64,000 nt of DNA from Photobacterium obscurum. Its GTDB lineage: Bacteria > Pseudomonadota > Gammaproteobacteria > Enterobacterales > Vibrionaceae. The notes beneath the pieces were generated by a model, which ran no database searches, was not told the DNA's origin, and saw nothing but the letters and a program-made list of their open reading frames with translations. The DNA is taken from the NCBI RefSeq assembly GCF_026191635.1, contig NZ_JAKRRW010000001.1:62001-126000 (forward strand). The letters are read 5' to 3'. Below are positions 26,988 to 36,344 of this stretch, in pieces. The translations under genes were made by a program, and so were the position numbers. How positions within the stretch are numbered: position 1 is the first letter of the stretch; every line of letters starts with the position of its first letter.

Positions 26988-27698
26988 ATGAGCAGAAAAT
27001 TAGGAATTCTTGGTGGAATGGGGCCGTTAGCGACTGTCGAGTTTATGCAAAAAATCATCTCACGAACTCCGGCTCATAACGATCAGCAGCATATCCCTAT
27101 GCTTGTTAGTAATAACCCACAGATCCCTGATCGAACAGCTTATCTTATCAGTAACGGCAAAGACCCTTTCCCAGCGCTAAAACAGGGTATGGAACAGCTG
27201 CAGCAGGCTGGAGCTGAATGTATTGTCATGCCATGCAATACTGCCCACTACTGGTACCCTCGCCTGACAGGTTGCTGCAAAGTGCATACCATCAGTATTA
27301 TCGACAGCGTGGTCAACGAAGCCAAACACCGCCACTACCGCACCGTCGGTGTACTTGCGACAACGGCAACAATGATGGCCGGAATGTATAAAACCAAGCT
27401 AGCTCAACAGCAAATTGAAGCCATAGAAACAACAGAATCTGAACAACAAGCAGTAATGAACGGTATTTATGCGGTCAAGGCCGGCGATGTCGAGCGTGGC
27501 AAACAATTAATGAAGCCGGTCTTTGAGGCAATGTTGAATCGCGGAGCCGAGGCTGTCATTTTTGGTTGTACAGAAATACCTGTCGCCCTAGCCGAACAAA
27601 CACTCGAACAGCCGCAACAGTGTTTGGACTCTCTCGATATTTTGGCCGAGCAATGTATTCAATGGGCACTAGATGGTGAAGCGGAACTTGTAGCCTAG
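26988..27698 (+). CDS. Aspartate/glutamate racemase family protein
   Basis: A cofactor-independent amino acid racemase of 236 residues. Both catalytic cysteines are present: C83 in VMPCNTAHYW and C194 in IFGCTEIPVA. The N-terminus GILGGMGPLATVEFM is the family signature. Substrate is usually aspartate, but relatives (YgeA, RacX) act on other amino acids, so the product name is left broad. AGGA lies 8 bases before the ATG. It is divergent from a LysR regulator and may be co-transcribed with the 42-residue ORF 58 bases downstream. D-amino acids can serve peptidoglycan remodelling or catabolism; which applies here is unknown. Confidence 0.95.
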   Translation: MSRKLGILGGMGPLATVEFMQKIISRTPAHNDQQHIPMLVSNNPQIPDRTAYLISNGKDPFPALKQGMEQLQQAGAECIVMPCNTAHYWYPRLTGCCKVHTISIIDSVVNEAKHRHYRTVGVLATTATMMAGMYKTKLAQQQIEAIETTESEQQAVMNGIYAVKAGDVERGKQLMKPVFEAMLNRGAEAVIFGCTEIPVALAEQTLEQPQQCLDSLDILAEQCIQWALDGEAELVA

Positions 27699-27756
27699 GG
27701 GATCTCCCCCGCTATAATTAACAGAAAACCAGCTTTCGGCAAAGGGGGGGATTCTG

Positions 27757-27885
27757 ATGAACATTTTTCAATATAGAGCTGGCGCGCATACAAAACACAT
27801 TCAACCCTTTGACTGGGAGGAATATATTGAAAAAGCCATTGAAGCCATTGACGAATTTTTCCGTCAACAATGGGATCAGAAATAA
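27757..27885 (+). CDS. Candidate 42-residue protein downstream of the racemase
   Basis: ATG at 27757 follows AAAGGGGGGG (27741-27750) with a 6-base spacer, a good ribosome site. The product begins MNIFQYRAGAHTKHIQPFDW and continues as an amphipathic acidic helix (EEYIEKAIEAIDEFFRQQWD). The composition and the strong ribosome site favour a real gene; no family is recognised. A hairpin (27918-27939) follows the stop. A longer frame on the other strand has no comparable ribosome site. Confidence 0.5.
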   Translation: MNIFQYRAGAHTKHIQPFDWEEYIEKAIEAIDEFFRQQWDQK

Positions 27886-27917
27886 AATAATCAAATATTG
27901 ATGCTGATTGGGATAAC

Positions 27918-27939
27918 CGGTGGAGTAAGGACTCCACCG
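27918..27939. terminator. Hairpin between the small ORF and the hemoglobin gene
   Basis: CGGTGGAGT (27918-27926) pairs with ACTCCACCG (27931-27939) around AAGG. T-runs are short on both sides, but the position between convergent genes fits a shared terminator. Confidence 0.6.
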
Positions 27940-27950
27940 TCCTTAGAAGC

Positions 27951-28388
27951 CTAACGGTTTCGACACATTTCAGCAGGGAATGACAACTGCACCATCACAT
28001 AGCGTTTGAACACTTCCTCGTAGCCCTGCTCGTCCAGCGCTTTTTGCATACACAGCAGCCAAGCTTCTTTCTCTGCAATACCAATCGCCAAATGGCGGTG
28101 AGCTCCGGGAATATTCATGCTGCCATATTTTTCGGCATAGCGTGAAGGGCCGCCCATCCAGCCTATCAAAAACGTCGTGAGCTTCTCTCTCGACTCTGTC
28201 AGATCATCGGCATGCATGGCCCGGATCGTCTCAGCTTCCGGCAAGGTATCCATATGGTGATAGAATGCATCCACCAGTTTTTTGACACCGTCTTCTCCTC
28301 CTGCGGCCCGAAGGGTACTGTCGCCGACACCATATACTGGCACCGTCTGCTTGGTTACCGCGGAGATATCTTCTTGTTGTGGCTTCAT
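27951..28388 (-). CDS. Group II truncated hemoglobin
   Basis: A 145-residue 2-on-2 globin that would bind heme and O2 or NO in the cytoplasm. Family features are the B9-B10 pair Phe-Tyr (Y43 in AFYHHMD), the loop FLIGWMGGPSRYAEKYG, the proximal histidine H99 in AHRHLAIG, and W110 in EKEAWLLCM at position G8, which is diagnostic of group II. The physiological role is uncertain; relatives are tied to oxygen chemistry or nitrosative stress. The N-terminal 17 residues precede the globin fold. The gene lies just downstream of torA on the same strand, but a terminator separates them. Confidence 0.93.
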   Translation of the reverse strand: MKPQQEDISAVTKQTVPVYGVGDSTLRAAGGEDGVKKLVDAFYHHMDTLPEAETIRAMHADDLTESREKLTTFLIGWMGGPSRYAEKYGSMNIPGAHRHLAIGIAEKEAWLLCMQKALDEQGYEEVFKRYVMVQLSFPAEMCRNR

Positions 28389-28543
28389 GTTACTTCTTAC
28401 TGATTATTCTTATCGATATGAGGTGTGGATTTAATACCATTTTAGTGTACTACATCAGTCTCGATGATTCCTTTTGGGTGATCACACATGGTTTGATATC
28501 AAGTGGAATCACCTCTGATACCGGTGACTCTCCCTCCTTCCTC

Positions 28544-28573
28544 AAAAAAAAGAGCCGCCTGATAGGCAGCCCT
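28544..28573 (-). terminator. Rho-independent terminator of torECA
   Basis: On the minus strand AGGGCTGCCT (28573-28564) pairs, with a G-U and one mismatch, with AGGCGGCTCT (28560-28551), followed by T8. Confidence 0.8.
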
Positions 28574-28595
28574 CCAATCAACCGGATTTAATCAA

Positions 28596-31076
28596 TTAGC
28601 TCTCATAAATCGGGCCACCAAACGACGTAACAGGAGGTGCCTCCCCGGTAAACTTCTCGATATCCACAACCACAGTATTGGCACTGGTCGCCTGGGCAAG
28701 CTCGGACGAACCTACATCCATAGTCAGAGTATTTGGGTCTCCATAGGTATCAATGGCACCGACCTTCTCATTCAATGGACCATACCAGGCCCCTTCATGA
28801 ATACGTACTACGCCAGGTGGATAGTTATCCGAAACTCGGGCCCCGGCAAGCAACTGGCCACGATCATTGAATACCCGGACAATATCACCATCACGGATTC
28901 CACGCTGCTTGGCATCTTCCGGACTAATGTAGATAGGCTCCCTACCCTGCACTGTATAGGTTGCCCGATACTCTTCCGACTCGCACATCTGCGAATGCAG
29001 GCGCTGATCCGGGTGACAGGACTGAAGCCATAATGGGAATTTGTCTGACTTCGGTCCACCGTGTGAACGTTCGGCTTTTTCAAACCACATCGGGTGCCCC
29101 TGGCAGTGCTCATAGCCATAACGATCAATTTTACGGCTATAGATTTCAATGAAACCTGACGGCGTACCTAACGCATTTATTTCGGGATCCTCACGAAAGT
29201 CAGCATGACGGACAAAGTTCTTTCCTTCACCAAAATCGACGACACCATCAGCCCAAAACTTCTCGAACTCCGGCATCTCAAACGTCCCTTTATTCGCCTC
29301 CCGGCAATCGTTATAGAGCATTCTGACCCATTCCATCTCATCCATACCGCGGGTATATTCCTTATGTCGGCCGAAGCGGCGGCATAACTCGGTGAAGATT
29401 TCAAAATCAGTTTTTGACTGATAGAGAGGATCAACCAGCTTGTGCATCGCCAAAATCCCGGATGCCGAATAGGCTCCATATAAATCGATATCGTTGCGCT
29501 CAAACTGCGTACAGGCGGGAAGCACGATATCAGAGAAGCGGCAGGTTGCGGTCCAGGCAAACTCAATGGTGATCACCGTCTGCAGCTTCTGGAATGCTGT
29601 TTTCATCCGGTTGCGATCCTGATGGTGGTGCCATGGATTACAACCGCTAACCACCAGCATCTTGGTCTCCGGTAGTTTCACCTGACTACCGTTATAGTTG
29701 ATTTCCTTGCCAGGTTCGAGAATAGCATCAATCCAACGTGCAACCGGGATCGTACGGCTGTACCCCTTGAAGTCATCGCTATCCCACTTCGGTTTTTTCC
29801 CTTCGTCCAGATTGCGGGGAAAGCCACCCGGCCCCGAGGCGCCCGTAGGAGGAATTCCCACCCCACTGTAATGGTGGGAATACGAAACGCCCCCACCCGG
29901 TAAACCAATTTGACCCAGCATAGCGGCCACCACCGCCCCCATCCAGTAGGGTTGCTCACCGTGTTGCTGGCGCTGAATTGACCAACCGAAAACCAACTGG
30001 GTACGGCCGCCTGCCATCAATCGGGCAAACTCACGGATTTGCTTGGCCTTAACCCCACAAATCGGCTCAGCCCACTCAGGTGTTTTTTCCACTTTATCTT
30101 TAGTTTTTCCTAATACATAAGGCATAAACTCCTCAAAGCCCAATGCATAGGTTTCAAGAAATTTCTTATCGTAAAGCTCTTCTTTATATAAGGTATGCGC
30201 AATTGCCAGCATAAAGGGAACATCTGTTTGCGGGTTGACATACAGCTGCTCACACCCCAAATAGTTCTGGGTTTTCGAACGCACCGGATCAACAGAGATC
30301 ACCTTGATCTCCCCACTGGCAATCTTCGCCTTCAGCTGCTCATAGTAACCATACGAATCATGGGTTTCGCACTGCCAGCCTACCTGAGTATTCTTGAGCG
30401 GATCATTACCCCACAAAATAATGGTTTTGCTATTCGCGAGAATATCAGGCCATGACGTTCCCTGGGCATAGACCTCCGTCGAACCAAGCACATACGGAAG
30501 TATCGTCTGCCCGGCCCCTGTCGAGTAATCACCAACTTTGGTCATGAAGTTTCCATGCATACCGACCGCGCGCTGCATATGGGATGTACAACTATGGAAC
30601 TGCCCGGTTTGTCGCCACCCCGTCATACCGGCATGGAGAGCCCACGGGCCATAGTCTTTCTGTATCCGCTCTAGCTCCTGGTAAAACAAATCTAATGCTT
30701 CATCCCAGGTAACCCGAACAAAGCGATTGTTTCCTCGCGTATCACCACTGTACTTATGCCGCTTTAACCAATCGAGACGTACCATCGGATATCTGACCCG
30801 TGACGGACTGTAGATAATGCCCTTGATCCCGTTGATCATATCGGTCGGGTATTTGTCTCTCTCGAGAGGCTTGATCTCGGCAACTTTACCGTTATATATC
30901 CGTGCCCGAAACGCTCCCCAATGGGAACCCGACACCTTCCAGGCACCCTCTGCCGAATACGGCGAGCCTTCTTTGGCTACCGCTTGTGCCGCTTGCATCA
31001 ACAGTGTCGGGCCAATCACAGACGCAGCCGAGGTCGTTGCCAGGCCTTTTAGAAATTTACGTCGACTTAATGACAT
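28596..31076 (-). CDS. torA: Periplasmic TMAO reductase, molybdenum enzyme
   Basis: Reduces trimethylamine N-oxide at the end of anaerobic respiration. The 826 residues begin with a Tat signal, [12 protein letters not shown], ending about residue 35. The enzyme is of the DMSO reductase family: S185 in [10 protein letters not shown] is the expected molybdenum ligand. It has no N-terminal 4Fe-4S cysteine motif, as expected for TorA/DorA types. The residue before Gly-Trp in AGMTGWRQ is Thr, not the Tyr of DMSO reductase, which favours TMAO as substrate. GAGGG lies about 8 bases before the ATG, 21 bases after torC. A TorD chaperone gene, often next in line, is absent from the window. Confidence 0.93.
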   Translation of the reverse strand: MSLSRRKFLKGLATTSAASVIGPTLLMQAAQAVAKEGSPYSAEGAWKVSGSHWGAFRARIYNGKVAEIKPLERDKYPTDMINGIKGIIYSPSRVRYPMVRLDWLKRHKYSGDTRGNNRFVRVTWDEALDLFYQELERIQKDYGPWALHAGMTGWRQTGQFHSCTSHMQRAVGMHGNFMTKVGDYSTGAGQTILPYVLGSTEVYAQGTSWPDILANSKTIILWGNDPLKNTQVGWQCETHDSYGYYEQLKAKIASGEIKVISVDPVRSKTQNYLGCEQLYVNPQTDVPFMLAIAHTLYKEELYDKKFLETYALGFEEFMPYVLGKTKDKVEKTPEWAEPICGVKAKQIREFARLMAGGRTQLVFGWSIQRQQHGEQPYWMGAVVAAMLGQIGLPGGGVSYSHHYSGVGIPPTGASGPGGFPRNLDEGKKPKWDSDDFKGYSRTIPVARWIDAILEPGKEINYNGSQVKLPETKMLVVSGCNPWHHHQDRNRMKTAFQKLQTVITIEFAWTATCRFSDIVLPACTQFERNDIDLYGAYSASGILAMHKLVDPLYQSKTDFEIFTELCRRFGRHKEYTRGMDEMEWVRMLYNDCREANKGTFEMPEFEKFWADGVVDFGEGKNFVRHADFREDPEINALGTPSGFIEIYSRKIDRYGYEHCQGHPMWFEKAERSHGGPKSDKFPLWLQSCHPDQRLHSQMCESEEYRATYTVQGREPIYISPEDAKQRGIRDGDIVRVFNDRGQLLAGARVSDNYPPGVVRIHEGAWYGPLNEKVGAIDTYGDPNTLTMDVGSSELAQATSANTVVVDIEKFTGEAPPVTSFGGPIYES

Positions 31077-31097
31077 CGTTTATCCCTCATTTGCATC

Positions 31098-32282
31098 TTA
31101 ATGACCACCATCAGAAAAGTCTGATGAATGTTTTTGTAGGTATTTCAGCACCAGGGCTTCACTATCATTATCAAGGTTAACGAACGCAAGCATACCGTTG
31201 AACATGCCCGGCCAAGTATTGGCATCGAAATGGTTCTCTGCTGGCTGGGTATGACAGACACTGCAGTTGTTCTTATAGGCCGGAGCGGCAACCGCCCAAA
31301 TCTCTTCGACATCTTCCATAAATGACTCTTTCGGCATCCACAGTTTCACGGTAATCCGTTGCCAGCCAAGACCCGTCAGATCATCTTCTTTCTCTTCAAA
31401 CTTCTCGACCAGGGCATCGTTAAGCGCCACTTCTTTGCTTAGTGCCGCTGTCGGAATATTGAGGCCAAAATCTTCGTTAATAACTCGACCAAACCCTTTG
31501 GTTTTACGCCAGCCGGCAATCTCGATCTGAATCACGCTGTCCTTGACTTGAACCACGGTTACCTCAGATGCTGGGCTCAGTTGGCCACCGTCCACCGTCA
31601 GCGCTTCATCTTGATACATAGGTAAGTAACGGACACTAAAATAGCTCTCACCTTCTGAATAGCTCGTATTATTTGCTTTTTGGACAAGTTCAGACACCAT
31701 ACCGCCTGAAGTATCCATATCGCCAGGAAGCTCGTGCGCTATCCCCTTATGACAATCAATACAGCTTTGATCTCGTTCGGCAGCCTGCTTCATCTGTGTT
31801 CTTGCCAAATCGGACATTAAATCCCAATTCATACTGTCGTAATCATGGCAGTTTTTACATTCCAGCGAGCCGTTGGCAGAAAAGCGCTTCCACTCATGGC
31901 TTGCCAGTTCAAGGCGCTTATCGAGGAACTTCTCACGAGTATTGATGGTGCCAAAGATAGCCCCGTACACTTCCTTACTGGCCTGCATCTTACGAGCAAT
32001 TTTATCTGTCCAGTTATGGGGAACATGGCAATCAGGGCAGGTTGCCCGTACCCCAGAATGATTGGACCAATGCACTGTCGACTGCAGCTCTTCATAAACG
32101 TTGTCACGCATTTCATGACAGCCAATACAAAATTTTTCAGTATTGGTGAACTCAAGGGCTGTATTAAATCCACCCCAGAATAAAATCCCGGCAATAAAAC
32201 CTCCGAGAGATAACACACCTAAACTGATATGCACTGCCGGGCGCCAAAACGTCGCCCACAGTTTTTTTAAAAAGCTCATCAT
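31098..32282 (-). CDS. torC: Pentaheme c-type cytochrome TorC
   Basis: A membrane-anchored cytochrome of the NapC/NirT family that passes electrons from menaquinol to TorA. One N-terminal membrane helix ([20 protein letters not shown]) is followed by four heme motifs in the NapC-like part (CIGCH, CPDCH, CKNCH, CIDCH) and a fifth, CSVCH, in a C-terminal domain. Five hemes and about 394 residues fit TorC. The frame extends to a GTG, but AGGTG lies 6 bases before the ATG at 32282, which is chosen. It sits between torE and torA in one operon. Confidence 0.95.
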   Translation of the reverse strand: MMSFLKKLWATFWRPAVHISLGVLSLGGFIAGILFWGGFNTALEFTNTEKFCIGCHEMRDNVYEELQSTVHWSNHSGVRATCPDCHVPHNWTDKIARKMQASKEVYGAIFGTINTREKFLDKRLELASHEWKRFSANGSLECKNCHDYDSMNWDLMSDLARTQMKQAAERDQSCIDCHKGIAHELPGDMDTSGGMVSELVQKANNTSYSEGESYFSVRYLPMYQDEALTVDGGQLSPASEVTVVQVKDSVIQIEIAGWRKTKGFGRVINEDFGLNIPTAALSKEVALNDALVEKFEEKEDDLTGLGWQRITVKLWMPKESFMEDVEEIWAVAAPAYKNNCSVCHTQPAENHFDANTWPGMFNGMLAFVNLDNDSEALVLKYLQKHSSDFSDGGH

Positions 32283-32322
32283 AGGTATCACCTAACTATT
32301 CAATTCACTGTAGAAATACGGC

Positions 32323-32496
32323 TTAACCATGACCCGGGGGGCCAATAAAAAGGACTTGTATTGCCCATACAACAAAGCCGTAGCCACCGACAATCGCGAC
32401 AGAAAGGATAGGGAAAAGAAAAATGACGATAAACAGAAATGATCGCCACTCGTATGTAGATCGCTCTTTTTCATCAACTGTTTCGGGGGTACTCAT
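32323..32496 (-). CDS. torE: Small membrane protein TorE (NapE-like)
   Basis: A 57-residue protein with one membrane helix (FLFIVIFLFPILSVAIVGGY) and a conserved end, WAIQVLFIGPPGHG, typical of the TorE/NapE family found at the head of torECA operons in Vibrio and Shewanella. Its function is not established; it is probably an accessory of the electron-transfer chain. Two in-frame ATGs exist. The second (32496) has AGGA 8 bases upstream, whereas the first has no room for a ribosome site. torC starts 40 bases further on. Confidence 0.9.
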   Translation of the reverse strand: MSTPETVDEKERSTYEWRSFLFIVIFLFPILSVAIVGGYGFVVWAIQVLFIGPPGHG

Positions 32497-32525
32497 TGCT
32501 AACATCCTATCGTTATTATGGTTAT

Positions 32526-32549
32526 CCTCTTTAGCTACAGCTAAAGAGG
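32526..32549 (-). promoter_or_regulatory. Perfect palindrome in the torE leader
   Basis: CCTCTTTAGCT (32526-32536) and AGCTAAAGAGG (32539-32549) are exact inverted copies, 2 bases apart, 30-53 bases before torE. It could be an operator or a leader hairpin. It does not resemble the E. coli tor boxes. A TATACT (32568-32563 on the minus strand) just upstream could be the -10, which would place the palindrome in the message. Confidence 0.5.
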
Positions 32550-32680
32550 TAATGCATCACAAAGTATAGTTAAGGATATTAATTACAACATTTGCATAAC
32601 ATGCGACCGTCACTCCAAATCAACAAAAGCATATTGCACAGAGCTTGGTGGGAAGATGCCCTGAAGATCCGACTGACGTA

Positions 32681-32707
32681 AAAAAAGGAGCGCTATGCGC
32701 TCCTTTT
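32681..32707 (-). terminator. Rho-independent terminator of the metalloprotease-like lipoprotein gene
   Basis: AAAAGGAGCGC (32683-32693) pairs with GCGCTCCTTTT (32697-32707). On the minus strand the stem ends in a run of six or more T. Confidence 0.88.
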
Positions 32708-32785
32708 GCAAAAACTAACCCATAAAGAGTATCGTTGGGTATTTCAATACCAATATCAATACCAACGCTATCTCACAAATGTTGG

Positions 32786-33742
32786 TTATTTATACACTGT
32801 AACAGCATCAAAATCAGTGCCTGCCGGATTATTATAGAGTGTTTTCAATACAGCTTTAGCACCCGATTCAAATACACCTTTGTTTCCAAAACTATCAAAA
32901 TGTTTTGTTAAGCCAATAGCATGCGAGATTTCATGTTCGATAATCGCCGGGCTGACTTTATCCATCGTATTACAATCAGCCTGGTCAACACCTAAATTTA
33001 GCCATACAAAGCCATCATTCTTGAGGAACCCTTCGTTATCAACAATACCGCCAATTGAGTAAAAGTTATATGGGGCTAAACTGACCGTACCAATCGAATG
33101 TTCGCAAGTACCCATCACCGGGATTAATGTTCCAAAAGAGAAGAACAAACCGCTTTTAACAGGATCGTCGTCACGTAACATCAAGTCTTCATAAGCGGTG
33201 ATTTTTGCAGGATCTGCGTCACCTTTCTTCTTATAGAGTGAGTGGGCATCAATTGGGTTACCTTGGTATTCTTCAATGTCGATGTCAACACGAACAGGCT
33301 GCCTAAAAATCTTGTCACCAATCACAGCTTCAATATTCTGCAGCGCCGAAACAATACGTTGGCCATCAGCACTATCGACATCCATTCCCTGCAAAAATAC
33401 CGGAAGCAGCTCCACCTCTGGGTTATTCACCTCTGAGGCTTTTTTGAAGCGACGTGTCATGTTAGACAAACCTGAATTTGCAACCTCGGCACTATCCCCG
33501 TCGAAGCAATAGCCATTGGTATGGCAGTAATCATATTCGACGGTATCACCGTCTAATGATTCGAAAAGCGAAGACTGAAGCTCACCATCAATTACCCCTT
33601 GGGTAGATTTAAGACTTGATTTCACATAACCATCATCGATGACTACATTTGCAGTCTTTTCATCACCATTATCACCGGAACAGCCAGACAGGACGACACT
33701 CAGCGATATCGCCACCAGCGTCTTTTTAATTACACTTTTCAT
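32786..33742 (-). CDS. Putative lipoprotein with metzincin-like zinc-binding motif
   Basis: A 318-residue exported protein. The signal peptide KSVIKKTLVAISLSVVLSGC ends in a lipobox (LSGC), so it should be lipidated. Near residue 270 it has HEISHAIGLTKHFDSFG, i.e. H270-E271-x2-H274-x2-G277-x3-H281. This fits the metzincin metalloprotease motif (HExxHxxGxxH) except for one extra residue before the third His. Several Cys (YDYCHTNGYCFDG, GTCEHS, ADCNT) may form disulfides. Zinc-dependent proteolysis is inferred, and the family is not recognised. The frame extends to an upstream TTG, but GGATG lies 5-6 bases before the ATG at 33742. It is transcribed alone. Confidence 0.85.
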   Translation of the reverse strand: MKSVIKKTLVAISLSVVLSGCSGDNGDEKTANVVIDDGYVKSSLKSTQGVIDGELQSSLFESLDGDTVEYDYCHTNGYCFDGDSAEVANSGLSNMTRRFKKASEVNNPEVELLPVFLQGMDVDSADGQRIVSALQNIEAVIGDKIFRQPVRVDIDIEEYQGNPIDAHSLYKKKGDADPAKITAYEDLMLRDDDPVKSGLFFSFGTLIPVMGTCEHSIGTVSLAPYNFYSIGGIVDNEGFLKNDGFVWLNLGVDQADCNTMDKVSPAIIEHEISHAIGLTKHFDSFGNKGVFESGAKAVLKTLYNNPAGTDFDAVTVYK

Positions 33743-33949
33743 TACTACATCCATCAAAACACAAAATCTGGGGCATAAAACCCCGCATATACAATTTTGC
33801 GCACAGTAGCATGTTATCGCTTTAATAAAAACAAGGGGTTATTTCTATAAATCAACAAATTAGAGATAGATCATTGCAACGGCTTATCTCGGGTCAAAAC
33901 GAGGACAGAACAATCAACACCGCTCAAAACGGTGGTTTAGAGATGACAA

Positions 33950-33981
33950 CAAAAAGGGCCGACTTCAACGAAGTCGGCCCT
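33950..33981 (-). terminator. Rho-independent terminator of the Sel1-repeat gene
   Basis: AGGGCCGACTT (33955-33965) pairs with AAGTCGGCCCT (33971-33981) around a 5-base loop. On the minus strand T5 follows. Confidence 0.9.
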
Positions 33982-34002
33982 GTTAAATCTTATCGACCAG
34001 AA

Positions 34003-34788
34003 TTATAGCGATGCCATATAAATGGTCTGGTGCTGCTGATAAAGCTTCAGACGTTTTTCAAACTTCGCGTAACGCTGGGTTTGGGTTTCGTCCAGTTTTT
34101 CAATCGCGACTTCCTGCGCTTCAATCGCCTGGTTAAACTCTCCGCATGCAGCATAGGCTGCAGCCAAGTTATCATAGTCACCAGCATCGCCCGTACCCGT
34201 TCTGCTCATTACCTGCTTAGCCAGTTTAAGAGCACGCTCTCCGTCACGCATACGTTCATCAGAGCACGTTGCATATAACCATACCAGATTACGCTTTGAT
34301 TCTAGCGAGCCGCCATTTGAGGCTTCGTTAAACCATTTGATGGCATTACCGCAGTCAACTTTTCCAGTCGCGCCTGAAGCATAGTACGCCCCCAACTCAA
34401 CCATGGCTGGTACATCACCTTCTTTTGCGGCTTCTGTGTACCACTTTACAGCTTGAAGGTTGTCTTTTGGCAATACCTGTCCAGCTTTAAACAAATCACC
34501 AATCATGGTTTTAACTTCGGGCATATCAACAGCCGCTTTTTGAAGCCAGTACATACCTTTTAGCGTATCAGCCTTAAGGCCATTTGAGCCTTCAAGATAG
34601 GCGCGACCTAAAAACAATTGCATATTTTTATCGCCCTGCTCGGCTTCTAGCTCCACATAATTCAATGTTGATAGCAGGTGGTTTTCAGGAGATGTGGTTA
34701 CAGAGGCTTGGGCGGTACCGAAGCCGATTACAGCTAGGCCAAACATGGCACCAAAAACTACTTTTTTCAGGGTCATTACTGCTGGCAT
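34003..34788 (-). CDS. Exported Sel1-like repeat protein
   Basis: A 261-residue protein with a signal peptide (TLKKVVFGAMFGLAVIGFGT then AQAS). The remainder is made of helical pairs of the Sel1/TPR kind: units such as AVKWYTEAAKEGDVPAMVEL and AIKWFNEASNGGSLESKRNL, with the Ala-x-x-Gly spacing of Sel1, then a more TPR-like end (LAAAYAACGEFNQAIEAQEV). Such repeats usually hold protein partners, so a periplasmic scaffold is inferred. The start may be ATG 34788 or the fifth codon (34776), which would give a better signal peptide; neither has a strong ribosome site. Confidence 0.85.
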   Translation of the reverse strand: MPAVMTLKKVVFGAMFGLAVIGFGTAQASVTTSPENHLLSTLNYVELEAEQGDKNMQLFLGRAYLEGSNGLKADTLKGMYWLQKAAVDMPEVKTMIGDLFKAGQVLPKDNLQAVKWYTEAAKEGDVPAMVELGAYYASGATGKVDCGNAIKWFNEASNGGSLESKRNLVWLYATCSDERMRDGERALKLAKQVMSRTGTGDAGDYDNLAAAYAACGEFNQAIEAQEVAIEKLDETQTQRYAKFEKRLKLYQQHQTIYMASL

Positions 34789-35112
34789 ATCAGGGTCTCT
34801 TTCTATCAGGCTTCGTGGTGTTGAAATGAAAGTTATATAAGTCCTGATTGAAAAACAACCGATAAAAAGTAGACCACAGTGACTGGAAATGTAGACAAAA
34901 TTGATTATTAGATTGAGGGTCAGGGAGTTAGAAAGGCAGAGAGATAGTACTGTATTGTTGATAATGAGAGCTAGATCGTATCTTCACAGAATATAGGATA
35001 ACGATATATGCTTAATGCCAACTGAATCGTCGCAGAAAACTCTATGGATAAGGTAAAGCCAGAGCCGTCAAAAATCCAAACGGCTCAAAGCTTCTCAAGC
35101 AATGGCTGTTTA
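34789..35112. other. Gene-free stretch between the Sel1 and DUF4382-like genes
   Basis: 324 bases, AT-rich. It holds a terminator-like hairpin at 35062-35086 and must contain the Sel1 gene promoter, which I cannot place. No short ORF with a ribosome site is seen. Confidence 0.5.
35062..35086 (-). terminator. Hairpin after the DUF4382-like lipoprotein gene
   Basis: GAGCCGT (35062-35068) pairs with ACGGCTC (35080-35086). The minus-strand continuation TGGCTTTA is only weakly T-rich. Confidence 0.45.
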
Positions 35113-36102
35113 TCACAGTGGCAGATACTTATCCTCACCACTACTTACATACTGATCTGTGTACTTAGGTGACTCACCATCTAAATCGATATCCAAATCA
35201 ATCTGATCTGGCAAATCTAGCAAACCGTCACACACCAATACCACATCATAGCTTCCTTCCGAGACATAGGGCACCGCATAAGTACCGTCATCCGCTACCT
35301 TCGCGGTTGTCACTGGCGCGTGCTCGGAACCCAGATCCCCATATTGTGTACTGTCTGCACCGTAGAGGTAGACGTAAGCATTATCAACGACAGGACATGA
35401 AGACGTATCAATATCACCAAAGATGCTACCTTTTAAGGTATTTTCCACGATGCGTAAGCCTTCACTCTTCATAATATAGGCATCGTTGATAAGCTGAATC
35501 ATGCTTCTGATATCAAATGCCATGGTATATGTTTCAGGTACATCTATATTGATGTTTAAGCCATCGAAGGTTAATTCATCAACAATTTCCATCTTATGTT
35601 TATCCACCATATTACCGACATACGAATACGGTGAATCCAGAATATCTCCGTAGCTTCCCTGAATAATCGATAAACCAAGACTGGTATATTCACCGACTGG
35701 GATTAACTGCTCAGAGATCAAATTAACCAAATCGACCCCCGTTATGTCATAGAGATCGATAACAATAAATTTTGGATAGCCATCATTATCAGTTGGAATG
35801 GAAGAATCTGGTGGGATACATTGGGTTGAATTGACTGCATATGGATCACTCATGCTCTTCGTGGTCCACTCGATCAGTGTCCCAGCCAGATCTGTAATTG
35901 AAACCGCATCAATTGCCACACATGCCTGCAACTCGTCGCCACTTTGAGGCACTTCTGTTGTTGGCTTTGATATGTCTACAGACACTGGTACTGTATCCTG
36001 GTTTGGCGCTGCATCGGCCAAGGCTGATGATGCCGCGCCATCAGAATCGCTGCATCCAGCCACGACCAACGTGGCGAGCACTGTTAATATTATATTTCTC
36101 AT
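35113..36102 (-). CDS. DUF4382-like lipoprotein
   Basis: A 329-residue lipoprotein: the signal peptide RNIILTVLATLVVAGC ends in a lipobox, and a Ser/Asp/Ala-rich linker follows. The middle (about 55-240) has the DUF4382 pattern, a beta-rich domain with FIVIDLYDITGVDLVNLISE followed by IPVGEYTSLGLSI. The C-terminal part (about 240-329) looks like a carboxypeptidase-regulatory or Cna-B type beta-sandwich (VDNAYVYLYGAD, DGTYAVPYVSEGSYDVVLVC). Such domains occur on surface or periplasmic proteins; the function is unknown. The family call is from pattern memory. Confidence 0.85.
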   Translation of the reverse strand: MRNIILTVLATLVVAGCSDSDGAASSALADAAPNQDTVPVSVDISKPTTEVPQSGDELQACVAIDAVSITDLAGTLIEWTTKSMSDPYAVNSTQCIPPDSSIPTDNDGYPKFIVIDLYDITGVDLVNLISEQLIPVGEYTSLGLSIIQGSYGDILDSPYSYVGNMVDKHKMEIVDELTFDGLNINIDVPETYTMAFDIRSMIQLINDAYIMKSEGLRIVENTLKGSIFGDIDTSSCPVVDNAYVYLYGADSTQYGDLGSEHAPVTTAKVADDGTYAVPYVSEGSYDVVLVCDGLLDLPDQIDLDIDLDGESPKYTDQYVSSGEDKYLPL

Positions 36103-36315
36103 GTCTACACCCCTACGACAATATATAAACTGGCCGTTACCAAACCAATTAACTGGCCGCTGCTTAGTTTGGCGATAATTCTGGTTGGCCTAATCCAACA
36201 GTTAAAATTCTAGGAGTTATTAGAAAGGCAAAAAATATATTCAGGGCGTAATTAAGTAATGAGAAAGAGATCTTACTATGAAGACATAGCGGCTCTACAC
36301 CAATAAGTTACAGAC

Positions 36316-36344
36316 ACAAAAAAGGCCGGGGTTAGCCGGCCTTT
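36316..36344 (-). terminator. Rho-independent terminator of the cmoM-mukFEB operon
   Basis: AAAGGCCGG (36321-36329) pairs with CCGGCCTTT (36336-36344). On the minus strand the stem is followed by T-rich sequence. Confidence 0.88.

Noticed and set aside
27695-27937. 80-residue minus-strand frame opposite the small ORF
   Set aside because: No ribosome site; it overlaps the racemase end and the hairpin, and the plus-strand ORF has the better signals.
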